A stretch of 64,000 nt of DNA from Haliotis asinina (Eukaryota > Mollusca > Gastropoda > Lepetellida > Haliotidae). Of this stretch, positions 22,300-33,900 are shown piece after piece (positions within the stretch are counted from its first letter, which is position 1; every line of letters begins with the position of its first letter). The notes under the pieces were generated by a model. It ran no database searches. It worked only from the letters and a program-made list of their open reading frames with translations, and was not told the origin of the DNA. The DNA lies in NCBI RefSeq assembly GCF_037392515.1, contig NC_090290.1, forward strand, positions 372,001-436,000, in the 5' to 3' direction. Made by a program: the position numbers and the translations under genes.

Positions 22300-25230
22300 C
22301 AGGATGTTGTAAAAAGAGGTTGTCGAGGTGGAAAACACAAAATACAAAACTTTTCAAATAACAGTTTGGCCCGCTCGGATAATTAACAGACAATTAACAG
22401 AAATATCACTATGTGCATAATGAATGTACGCTCAGTCAGAAACAAAACTCTGGAAATTCATGATTTTATTCTTGAACATGAGTTGGATATGTTCATACTT
22501 ACGGAAACATGGTTGAAAGATCATGACACGGTTGTGGTCAATGAGTTAATAACAAACGGATACTCAACTGTCACTGCCAACAGAAGCAATAAGCAGGCCT
22601 AGGAAGGTGGAATAGTGGTCATTCACAAACTTGGACTCACTGTTGAACGTATGGTATGTATGAACACCTACAAAACGTTTGAGCTACTAGACTTAAAATT
22701 GAAAATCAGTGGAGTTGCTCTCAAATGTCTATCCACATACAGGAGCCATCATCAGGGAAACATCACCTGTCAAACACTCAGATTCTCACGGAATTTGGAT
22801 GTCTATTTGACTTATCCATTATTTCAAACGAATTCTTGATTATTGCTGTGATAATGTTCTTGCTCAAAAGATTTTAGAACATCTCTATAGCTTCAGATTG
22901 CAACAATATATATCAGAATCTACGCTTAAAAGTGGCCACTGCCTTGATCTTGTCATCACCAAAAGTTCCAATTTAGTCATCAACAGTCTTTGAGCTGAGG
23001 ATTATGGATTTTCAGATCATAAAGGCATATTCTGTGAACTGAAGTTAACCAAACCCCGACCACCAATGGTTAAAGTAATCTACAGAAAGAGAAGGTCGAT
23101 AGATACTGCCTCTTTCAAAGAGGATATAAACAACAGCAATCTTCATTAACTCATGGAGAACATCAAGCAAGAAAGCAAGACCGAGTTGAAGACTCAAGTG
23201 TATAACAGCACACTGAAGAGACTGGACAACCACGCCCCTCTCGTGACACGCAACATCACCATGAGACCTACATCCGACTGGATGTCTGATGAAGTCTTTA
23301 AAGCCAAGCACAAACGTCGGTCTGCTGAACGTAGATGGAGATCTAGCAAACTTGAAGTAGACAGACAGATCTACCAATCTGCCAGAAATGAAGTCAACAA
23401 CCTCATCAAGAACGCAAAACTAGACCACATTGCTAAAATGATCGAAGAAAGCAAGGGAAACAGCAGACAGTTATTAGCTTTATCAAAGAAACTGACGGAA
23501 CCATGAGCAACGACTATCATACCTTCTCAAGAGGAATCTAGTCTACATACAGAGGAGTTTGCAGAATTCTTCAGTATTCTTCAGAACATTCGCGAAGACA
23601 AACATCAGGGCTGCAGAATCCTCTGGAGCATGACCAACCGTTTTGCAGCGAAAACTTGTCATATTCGAACCAGCAGACATCAAAGAGATTACAGATACAA
23701 TAAAATCTGCGCCTTGTAAATCCTGTGAATTGGATCCAGTGCCATCTTGGCTTCTCAGAAACTGTCTAGAATCATGTCAAATTCTTATATCTTTGTCATC
23801 AATTCTTCTCTCCAAGTGGACTCGGTGCTTGCATCGTTAAAAGAAGCCATCATCAGACTACTACTGAAGAATAACAATCTTGATCCACGTGTACCCAAAA
23901 TTTACAGACTGGTTTCCATCTTGCCTTTTCTATAAAAATTGTTGGAGAAAATTGTTCTCAGACGATAGAAGAGTCATATGAACTTGCATCATCTGAATGA
24001 AATCTTTCAGTCACCTTACAAGGAAAAGCACAGCACTGAAACAGCTCTTCTCCGACTCATATGGACAATCAAGAGGTTGTGATGCTAGTACTAATAAACC
24101 TTTCAGCACCGTGGACCACACTATTCTGCTGCAGACGTTAGAACACACTATGGGCATCGCAGGAACAGCACTACATTGGTTCCAGGACTACTTGTCAAAT
24201 AGAACAATGAGGATCAAGGTTCATAATGCGATCTCATCCATCAGCCAACTATGGCGTACCACAAGGTTTTGTGCTCGGTCCGATTTTGTTCTCACTGTAC
24301 ATTCTCCCGATAGGTAATATCATCCGAAGTAACAATATTAAATTCCATGGCTATGCAGATGATAATCAACTGTACATAGGAATTAAACCAGCAAATGTTG
24401 AACAGGAAAAATATGCATTGGAGAACTGCATCACTGACATCTAGATATGGATGACCAACAACTTTTTGAAACTCAACGACAGTAAATCTGAATTCATGAT
24501 CATTGGAACCAGGCAGCAGCTTTGTAAAATAGGCGACTGCAGTCTTACAGTCGGAGATCAGTCTATCTGCCCCATGCCCCAGGTGAAGAACCTTGGTGTT
24601 GTTTTTCACTCTTCAGTGTCACCAGAATCACAAGCCCCAAGAGCAGCAAGATCAGCTACTTTTCACCTCCACCGAATAGGAAAAATTCGCCGCTATCTTG
24701 ACATTGACACAACCAAACTTTTAGTTCAGTCATATGTCATCTCACGCCTAGACGACTGTAACTCCCTCGTCTCAGGAGCAGCGGCAATTCAACATCTCCA
24801 GCTTGAACAAAACAGAGCTGCTAGGAACATAACCAGGACAAAATCCGGCTCACAGTAAAGAGGAGAATACAGTCACTGTACAAAATAATTTGCATCGCCT
24901 ACTCAACTCTCTATGACTTCAATGCTCCAGCTTACCTGAAAGACATCACCGAAATCTATCGTCCAACTCGTGCCTTTAGGTCTGAGAAAAGAGGAATCCT
25001 GAAAATACCAGCAACAAAAACGGAGACAGGGCTTTCAGTGCTGCTGCACCAGCTCTGTGGAACTCTCTGCCAGTTGAAATGACATCAGCATCTTCCTTGG
25101 AGACATTTAGGAGCCAACTAAAACCCCATCTTTTCCTAGTTACCTAATAGTTTCTCCACTTTGTTTGCACAGCGCCGTTGAGCAAAATTGGTTGGACATT
25201 AGGTGCTTAACAAATGCATTAATATTATGT
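22300..25230 (+). mobile_element. CR1/L2-like LINE, decayed
   Basis: Non-LTR retrotransposons copy their RNA into DNA at a nick made by their own endonuclease. In order: RGCRGGKHK just before the endonuclease, NVRSVRNKTLEI and ILTETWLKDHD (APE-type endonuclease start), an RT with LDPVPSWLLRN, FSTVDHTILL, YGVPQGFVLGPILFSLY, YADDNQLYIG and LKLNDSKSEF, and a C-terminal AAAPALWNSLPVEM-type end near 25040. Many stops and shifts. The 3' end near 25150-25230 carries an L2/CR1-like tail (ggttggacat, aggtgcttaa). Placement in the CR1/L2 group rests on the YADD context and the LWNSLP end. Confidence 0.85.
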
Positions 25231-25251
25231 TTTACAGATTATGATTGATAA

Positions 25252-26957
25252 GCAGCAGAGAGGGTTCGGGTGATCCTGGCACAGTCAGGCGGGTAAAGCC
25301 CATCATCAGCTCAGGGCCCTCGCCCCCTCTACACGCAGCACAGACAGCGAATGGGACATCTCCCAGGAAACACTGCCTAGTCGAACCCACCACGAACTTT
25401 CTGGAGAATATGAAGGTTCCCCAACACTGCAGTCTTCTGCATTTCCCAGATTGTCAGAAGGGCTGTGTCCCCAGTGGAGAACCCTGGTACTCTACTCATC
25501 TGCGCCAAGAGATCACGAGGTACCAAACCAAGGGCACTGAGAACAATGGGGAGCCTGACGACAGTGTACTCGGGATGCAAGTGAGACATTTCAAACGCGA
25601 GGTCCGCATATTTATCATGCTTTTCCTGAATCTTGCCAATCACATTGCTGTCAAAAGGGACAGTAAATTCAATGATATAAATAATTTCATTGGTTTTATC
25701 AAAAAGGACAAGATCAGGTTTGTTGGCTGCATCATTTTTCAGGACGCCCTGGACAGGTTCAGGGTCGTACCATGGATGGACCTCGGGGTAAAAGCCACAG
25801 GCATGGCGGAGACGATAGTAAAAGCAGCGAGCCATGCCATCATGTCTTTTAAGATATGCTGTTTGTGCCAAGGAAGGGCATCCACTGACAAGGTGTTGGG
25901 CAGTCTCTGTAAATTCATTGCAAAGACGACATTTCATGTTCACATTTTGATTAAGAATTACATTCTGGCGATTGCGAGTGGGAAGTGGCTGGTCCTGAGC
26001 AGCAAAAAGGAAGCCCTCAGTTTCACATTTGAGACCAGCCGACTTCATCCAGGCAAGGGAGTCAGTTGGATTGCTGTTCTGTTCCACGCACTGCACGTAA
26101 ACACGATGCAATGGCTTCTCAGACAACTTATCCACAAAAGACCGACTTTGGACAGATTTGGTAAAGGACTTCACCTGGTTTACTCCCATCGCTGTACCGT
26201 CCAGCAGTACATCACCATCAACAATATCAACTTCAAATTTCAGATTGTGTCCAACAACCTTGACACGCTTAAAATAGCTGTGGAATTCCTTGCTTTCATC
26301 GTGAGTCTTAACGTGCATCACCAGAGGATCATCCGGTAAATAAACATGTGCAACAGTACACAATAAAATTCTGTTATGAAGAGCCTCCACATTAATTAAA
26401 CCCCGACCTCCAGAATTGATTGGCATGTATAAAGGATTAAGAGAGGAACGAGGGTGGTGTGCTCTGTTATCAGACATGATCCTTCTAGTCAGGCGGTCAA
26501 GACTCTGGATGTCTTGTTTTGTCCAATCAACTATTCCAAAGGAGTAGGACAGGACTGGCACAACAAAAGTATTGGTGGCTTTGACCTTGTTTCGTGCATT
26601 TAACTCTGAGCTCCAGATTTTCTTTAAACGAGATTTATACTCGGCCTGAAGTTTATCCGGAATTTGGGCATTCATTTGGGCAGTTGTCTCGAACTTGCAT
26701 TCCAAGATTGGTGTAGGCCTGATCTTCTACAATATGTTCAATAACTCCTCCCCCTTGTAACTTAACCGATCCATCATGATCATTAGTTACCTCGCCACGT
26801 TTTAAATGAAGAGTATTACTATCCCCGTACATGATATAAGACGAGGGCTCGCTAAGTGATAGTATTCAAGGGGTATTCAAATTCACCCAGTTCATCAATC
26901 TACACTACTACTTTATGACAAAAAAATAATAAAGGATCGCTCGAACCCTCTCTGCTG
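25252..26957 (-). mobile_element. R2/R4/NeSL-type LINE fragment flanked by inverted 23-bp repeats
   Basis: The fragment holds the 3' half of a LINE with a restriction-like endonuclease. Its two borders carry inverted copies of agcagagagggttcg plus gatcc (two mismatches over 23 bp), at 25253-25275 and 26934-26956. The 5' end of the LINE is missing. Confidence 0.65.
25377..26860 (-). pseudogene. LINE polyprotein C-terminus: RT thumb, CCHC motif, restriction-like endonuclease
   Basis: The long open part, about 440 codons ending at 25377, shows an RT thumb (YKSRLKKIWSS, NTFVVPVLSYSFGIVDW, GGRGLINVEA), a zinc motif CRLCNEFTETAQHLVSGCP (CX2CX8HX4C), and an endonuclease with NKPDLVLFDK, IIEFTVPFD and KIQEKHDKY, matching the PD-(D/E)XK-like domain of the R2, R4 and NeSL clades. 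A frameshift near 26700 joins it to upstream RT sequence (LSLSEPSSYIMYGDS) that ends by about 26860. The RT active site YADD is not included. The long plus-strand frame over the same DNA is its antisense shadow. Confidence 0.85.
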
Positions 26958-27163
26958 GGTGTGCAAAGGCAATACTGAACCTATATCACTCACATGTACT
27001 CACATGTACCATGTACATGCTTCGTTACGGGACAGAACTGAAGTCCAAGTAACTCTCATGAGTCATGCTGCCAAATATGGTCAACCATTTCAAACTCAAC
27101 CTTGCTTTACTGAGTTTAGACCTGAGCCCCATGCACAGCACTACACACCACCACATCTTTGGC

Positions 27164-27395
27164 CGTGAATGTCCGGGGTAGAATAGGCCTTCAGTAACCC
27201 ATGGTTGCCATAAATGGCGAATATGCTTGTCGAAAGAGGCGACTAACGGGAACGGGTGGTCAGGCTCTCCGACTTGGTTGAAACATGTCACCGTTTCCCA
27301 GTGGCGCAGGTCGATGCTAATGTTGCTCGTCACTGGATTATTTACAGATCGCCGCCATATAGCTGGAATATTGCTGAGTGCGGCGTAGACTTCAT
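27164..27395 (+). repeat. Family-1 SINE-like repeat
   Basis: Nearly complete copy from ccggggtagaataggcc to gctggaatattgctgagtgc; the CACT tail is short. Confidence 0.85.
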
Positions 27396-27711
27396 GTCTT
27401 CAAACAATACTTTCACTTATGGCTGACAGTAAACATTCTAGTTTCATCAGCACAAAATGTAAGGTTGCTTCAGAGACAAATTTATTTCAGTTAGATTTGC
27501 GATTGCACTTGGAGAAAGTAAACATGGAACGGTACCGAGTAGATATAGTCCTCATTACATTTAATGACCAGCATTTACACAATCTGTTATAATATAATAT
27601 ATTTCACAGGATCATGTCACATCTAAATCTGGATAATGAAACGAAAACAAACAATGTGTGGATTCGGAAGAGGTTTTGCGTGCTAATTGTAAAAACAAAT
27701 AAGATTACACT

Positions 27712-27876
27712 GGTTACACTGGGGTCTATACGGTAAAGGCGACTGGTTACACTGGGGTCTATACGGTAAAGGCGGCTGGTTACACTGGAGTCTATACGGT
27801 AAAGGCGGCTGGTTACACTTGAGTCTATACGGTAAAGGCAGCTGGTTACATTGGGGTCTATACGGTAAAGACGGCG
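27712..27876. repeat. 33-bp minisatellite overlapping the M28 stop codon
   Basis: Five units starting with ggttacactgg at 27712, 27745, 27778, 27811 and 27844. Each contains ctatacggtaaag, the reverse complement of the last coding bases and stop of the M28 gene. Confidence 0.93.
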
Positions 27877-27919
27877 TTGATCCACAGGAGCGTCCCAAGA
27901 AACCCAAGTAGAGACACAT
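27858..27919 (-). CDS. M28-like gene, last exon with hydrophobic tail
   Basis: Acceptor gtgcag, frame-compatible with the previous exon, 19 hydrophobic residues and TAG at 27858-27860. The hydrophobic composition in exactly the right frame supports the exon. Its end lies inside a 33-bp minisatellite. Confidence 0.7.
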
Positions 27920-30900
27920 CTGCACGGTGGATTCCTAGAAACGATATGAGACCACACAAGGCTAGAACTGACAACTGAAACTGCATTTTCAGATGTCATT
28001 ATTAACATTTCGATTTTTATATAAATAAATCGATTAAATCACAAGAAAATGAAAAAGAATATAGGCATTCTTTTTATCCAGTGTACACAGATGGTGAAGC
28101 CAAGATGTCCAATTACCTGCCCTTGACCTTGGCGCCAGTTTGTTAACAGTGTCAATGACGGCCTGGGTAGTCTTCCCGGCGAACTGGATCATCTTGTCGG
28201 TGACCCGGCTCATGTCATCACAAGAGCTGTGGAAGCAGGTTTTCATGTAACCCCGAAAGTTGGCTGTAACAAAAGATTGTATTTCATTGAGGATCGAATA
28301 TGATGGGAAACGTTCAAAAGGATCTTTGTAGGTCATCCACAACAAAATGTCACAGTGACTATTATGTCAGCATGTTTATGAAAACATGAACGATATTTCA
28401 CCACGTCAAGGAGTGTCTGGTTTCAAGTATTATCTATCGTACATGAACTTGGTGGGCTAGTCTAGTGGATGAAGCGTTCGCTTGTCACACCGAAGGCCCA
28501 GGTTCGAGTCACCACACGGGGACGCTTCTTGAAGACCATTTCTGGTATCCACCGCCGTAATATTGTTCGAATATTGCTACAAACGGCATAAAACCATACT
28601 CACTCACTCAGTTATGTTACTACGTGTATCAATGTAGAGATACTCAGTGGCTGGAGAGCCTGAAGTGAGTCAGTGAATTTAGTTTTATGCCGCATTCGGC
28701 AATATTCCAGCTATATGTAATTTATCGGGTCTGGATCAGATCTGCGCTGTGCGCAATTAGGAACCGATGACATGTGTTAACCAAGTCAGAGAGCCTGACC
28801 ACCCGATACCGTTAGTTCCCTCTTACGACAGGCATAGTCGCCTTTTGTGGCAGGCATGGATTGCTGAAGACGGGTCAGAACCTATACCTCTAAACACAAG
28901 GTCACTGACAGCTGGGTACCACATACATCGTATGCTACAAAAATACACCCACACCATTATGGACATGGAACCGACCATTCCACCGAGTGTAACCACCCAG
29001 TCAGTGCACTCCTTCTAAGGCCGGATATAGATACCTCCGAACCTACTTGTACCTAGATTCCCAAAGCATTCATATGTACTATGTATATATATATGTCGGC
29101 CACGGGTGCGTATACACTTTAACGTCCTGACGCGAGCCTTACACGGCCACAACCTTCACTACAAGACATTTCATTGTTCCAATGCCGAACTAATTTTCCT
29201 ACTAAATCACGGCGGTATACAAGTAATCGAGACTGGACCAGACATTTCAGTGAATAACTTCAAACGTACCATTTGTTTGTTTGTTTTTTAATACCAAACT
29301 CGGCAGTAGTCTTCCAATATTCTGGCGGCGGTTTGTAAATAATAGAGAGTGGACCTGACAGTCCCGTGGTCAACAACATGAGCATCGGTCAACGCGTTTT
29401 TGGGAGGCGATGACATGTGCCAATGAAATCAGCTGGTCTGACCACCAAATCCCGGCAGTCACCTCTACGACAAATATGGGTTGCTGAAGACCAGTTGTAA
29501 CCCTCGTTTTAACACTATTGCCAGTGAGTAAGAAAACTCCCTATAATGAAGGCATATTCGTTGGTTTCACATTAATCTTCTGCCGGACTTCCGCTATGGT
29601 CGTATGTTTTGATGGTGTAAATACACTCACAGCAAAATGATTAAATAATAATTATTTACATGTGACGACTGTTCAAAGCTGACTAAATACATCGATTTGC
29701 ATAGGCTTTTCAGTTATGAATGTCCAATTTTGGTTCCAGCTGCACCAGAAATGTTTCTTTTGTTAGTTGTGAAAAGGGAATGTGCGGGAAGGACGGTGGT
29801 GGTGAGATGTGTTTATATAAGTACTTATTGACATAAATAAAGCTATTTATTTCACTACTCCCGGTCTTTGGTTCATGAAAGAATAAGGATAAGATAAATA
29901 TAAGCATATGACATAAAACTATATATTTGTTTTGATTTCGTTTTCTTTAAAGTGTGTTTACACTATCGGTAAAGCATGTGATGAAGATTACAGTACTGCA
30001 AGACAAGTTCTTACCAGTGTCTGTGATGAAGATTACAGTACTGTAAGACAAGTTCTCACCAGTGTCTGTGATGAATATTACAGTACTGCAAGACATGTTC
30101 TTACCAGTGTCTGTGATGAAGATGGACGGGATACCACGGCTCCAGAAGGTTCTGTGGTCACTTCTCATTAGGTCCGAGTACCGACTGATGTCGCTGACCG
30201 TGACGGTTGACTCAGTTAAGCTGGATATATCAATTTTCTCCACGCCAAACTCAGACTGACCCAGCGCATTGTAAGACTGGATGAATTTATTGAGTACATC
30301 TCTGTCAAAGGGGCGTCCGATGACTGCCAGGAAATCTCCCTTGTTGTTGTTTGAGGCGATACTGCTCACAACGTTTGGAAACAGCTGAAACAAATTCATT
30401 AATGAGAAACAGCTTTGATGTAGCCAGTGGTTAATGCGTTCGCTTGTGACGACAACGAAGACCCAGGTTCGATTCCCCACGTAGAGTACAATGATATGAA
30501 GCCCATTTCCGGTGTCTCGCGCTGTGATATTGCTGGAATGTTATTCACATATCGATGGCAGCACATATTACGGTCAACATTTGAGTGTGACAACAAGAAA
30601 TACAATGCTGGCTACATTTAAGGAAGTGGTCATTTGTGCACATACTGGTTAGAAACAAATCATGCGAAATTTTGTTTGAGAACCGCGAGACAGAAAGTTG
30701 TTTATTTTGTCTAAAAAAGAGTAAACTGACCAAAAAGACACTGTCGTTTCACGTGTTCATTCTGGCATTAAGGCTACTCAATGGCGTACGGAAGAAACTT
30801 TTATAATAAAGGTTTTTTTATTGCAGCTTACCGCCACGGATATTGTATGTCCTACCAAAAAGCATTTTCTTTATAAGGTTCCGAAATTTTACTACCCTAG

Positions 30901-33900
30901 TCTGTCCTGCATGGAGCAAAGAAATGTCCACTGATTCTGAAATCGAGGTCTATCAACATCAATGCCACCTTAACTATGATAATTTCTTCCTTAATTTCGA
31001 AAGCCAATACCTGAAAACCGCAACTGTCCGATTCTGTAAAGCTCAAATACAAGTAATTGCAATTGCATGTACAGGATGCAACACAATCCCGAGGTTTTGG
31101 TTGGAAATGTAAACATGAGGACAAGGAAAAAACCGAGGGCCGGAATCATATCATATAAATCGGAGGAAAAGACGGCAAATTTATCAGAGTGGATCATATA
31201 AACCGTCTATGATCGATAATTAGATGATCAAGCAATGAAACTACATAACAGTAACCGAAGCAGTAGTGAAATCTATGTAATGACAGTTGGCCTAGCTATA
31301 ACATTTAACATAAAAACCTGAAGCGTGCTACTCACTATATATTTAGTCATATCTTGCTTTTCCCAGAATAACCGCATTTGAGGGTTTTTTTTGTTTTGGA
31401 GGGACAGGTTATAGTTTAAATCTGTCTGTAAATCTGACCAAACAATCCAGTGACCAACAGCATGAACATCGATCTTGGCAACCAACTGTGCGAGCCTGAC
31501 CACCTCATCCCCTTAGTCGGCTGTTACGACAAGCAAAGTCGCCTTTTATAGCAAGCATGGGTTGCTGAAGGGCTATTCTATTCCGGACCTTCACGGGTTC
31601 GCAAACATAACGTCTGAAGTTTATATGTGAAGATAATACACAACTAACTACCCAAAGTACAAGCCTGTAATTTCAAATCTACCATTTGTTGAACTAAAAT
31701 ATTACTGAGTCAAATCCAGCAGGTAGACTCTGCGATTCCTGGCTGTCGTTGAAGTTCATTATTGTGTCCATGACAATGACGCCGGCGGTTGTTGGTGGCG
31801 TTGACCAGTATGAGTTCACCCATTCATTCATAAAGCTCTCACTTCCGCAGCCAAGACTCGTGCAAGCCCTGTCTGTGGACGAGTATTTGCAAACAGAAGT
31901 ATATTTAGCGTCACATCTTTTGGGAATTGGAAATGTTACCTTGAAAGCATGCTTAAATATTAGATGAGTGAATTGTGTCTGCCACTACTTTTAACGGTAT
32001 TTAGAGTACAGTATCCTCTGAATCGTTAAATTAGAAAAGACTGGAAGTGAAGACAACACTGCGGTGAAACCAACAGTTATGGTGAAGAATCATAATTAAC
32101 TTTTTGTAAAGACAGAGAATGAAGTGAAGATATGGTCAATAGCAACACTTTCTCCAATTGGTTGAAATGTTATTTTGAAATCACTATTATTTGCAAAATG
32201 AAACCATTTATTTTCCTCAATTCCATCACCCCATACGAAATAATAAATAAATTTCAACAACCCTGTTTCAAATTTGTATGGAAAGATAAAACAGATGTAT
32301 TAATTTTGCTATGCAATCTGAATATTGAGGAATTGGTGTCACACTAATTAAGAACATTATTAATGCACACAAAATAACATGGATAAAGAGATCATATTCC
32401 TGTAGCTGCAAATGGAAAGCATTAGTTGAAAATTGTATAAGAAACCCTTTTTGTGATTTTATTAAATGTAATCTCTGCATGGGAACCACATTTACAAAAG
32501 CAATATAAGACACTAATCTCGAATGGTATGTTAAATCAAAGTATTAATCATATATATGCATATATGGGAATGCCCTCCAAAGCATTCAGTTTGAAACAGG
32601 AGGGAATTGGTTGTTGTCTAAGTAAGATTCACTCTCCCCGCGCGAACCGTGTTTTGATTGTTATATCATACTACTGGACACTGTTATAGCTAGGAGCAGC
32701 GTGTATTGTACGAGCTAAATCCCCGGACTACCTCATGAACCTGCAGCAACCAAGTGTATTCGTCTACATTCCTTGCCCCGTCTACTGGTCACAAACGCGT
32801 TAGTTTATTCCGCAGGCTTATCTCATATGTGTAAAGAAGTAGTTCTTCGATTTTTCTAACAACGGCTTATGCGTTGTTTTCTTTCTTTTGAAGTGTAAAA
32901 CCTTCGTTCTAACCTTCGTTCAGCAAGAAGTCGAATGCAACAAACACCACAGTGAAGTCTCTTGGAATCTTTGCGAGGTGTTGGGCTGCCTGCAACATGC
33001 CCACAACACCAGCTCCGTTTGAATCCACTCCTGAAACAGTGAGTATAGGTTTACACCGCAATTTCCCCACAATATCACGGTTGGGACACAAGCAATGACC
33101 TTCGCACAATGTACCTATGGGGAATCGAACCCGGGCTTCAGCATGACGCGCCAACGCTTTAATCACTAGGTTAGCCCAGCGCCCCTCTCCTTGATGAAGA
33201 AGAAGTGGTAAAGAACAGTCTCAGTTCTCTGGGCAATACCCATCCCCAGTCTGAAAGGCGTAGTCAAAGTAAAGCAAATGAAGAATTAGGTCCGTGTGTT
33301 GTGAGGGAACTGGATATTTGACATCTTTTACTCGGCTATAATACTTCCGTACACGACAATGCAGTTACAATGGCCCTTTCACCTTACACCTTTATTTTGT
33401 ACGCCAGTCCGTCCATACCTGGGGTGTCTCTCGCAGTATCGTAATGAGCAGCCACACCTACTACTCGGTCCTGGTCGGTTCTGAAATACTTTCCTTTCGA
33501 GACACCTATCACGTTCTTGCCTTTAACCTGAAATATTGAAAGTGAGTCATCAGTTACATAGGAAAACCAAGACAACTCCGGGAATAACTGTAAACTCAAT
33601 GGCAAAGGCAATGAAATCGAAACTCCAGAATACTGTTTGGGCATTACTCAACAGGACATCATTCTATAATTCAACCAATTCTATAATACATTTAAGAAGT
33701 AAAGATTGGTGGCTTGAAAGACCTACCATCGAGATACCCGTAGAAAATGTGTGAGTGTGGGTCTCCAAGCCATACCCAGTGAACTGCTCCAAGATGAAAT
33801 TCTTTGCCTGCTCTTTGTACTTGGAGCCTGAGACATGGTTCCGTGACTGGGAGAAGTGGCTTTGGATGGTGGTCTTCATCCAGGCCGTGTCTACATCTGT

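Noticed and set aside
25245..26339. Long plus-strand reading frame of 364 codons
   Set aside because: It is antisense to the LINE endonuclease gene, whose motifs are clear on the minus strand; the plus frame has no domain features.
28460..28525. Possible tRNA gene
   Set aside because: A and B box-like sequences are present but the cloverleaf stems do not close, and the same head with a CACT tail recurs elsewhere; it is a SINE.
29932..30171. Plus-strand frame with repeated DEDYSTARQVLTSVC-like units
   Set aside because: Antisense of the 45-bp tandem repeat at the end of the M28 exon.
33120..33184. Possible tRNA gene on the minus strand
   Set aside because: Same reason: tRNA-derived SINE head followed by the shared SINE tail.
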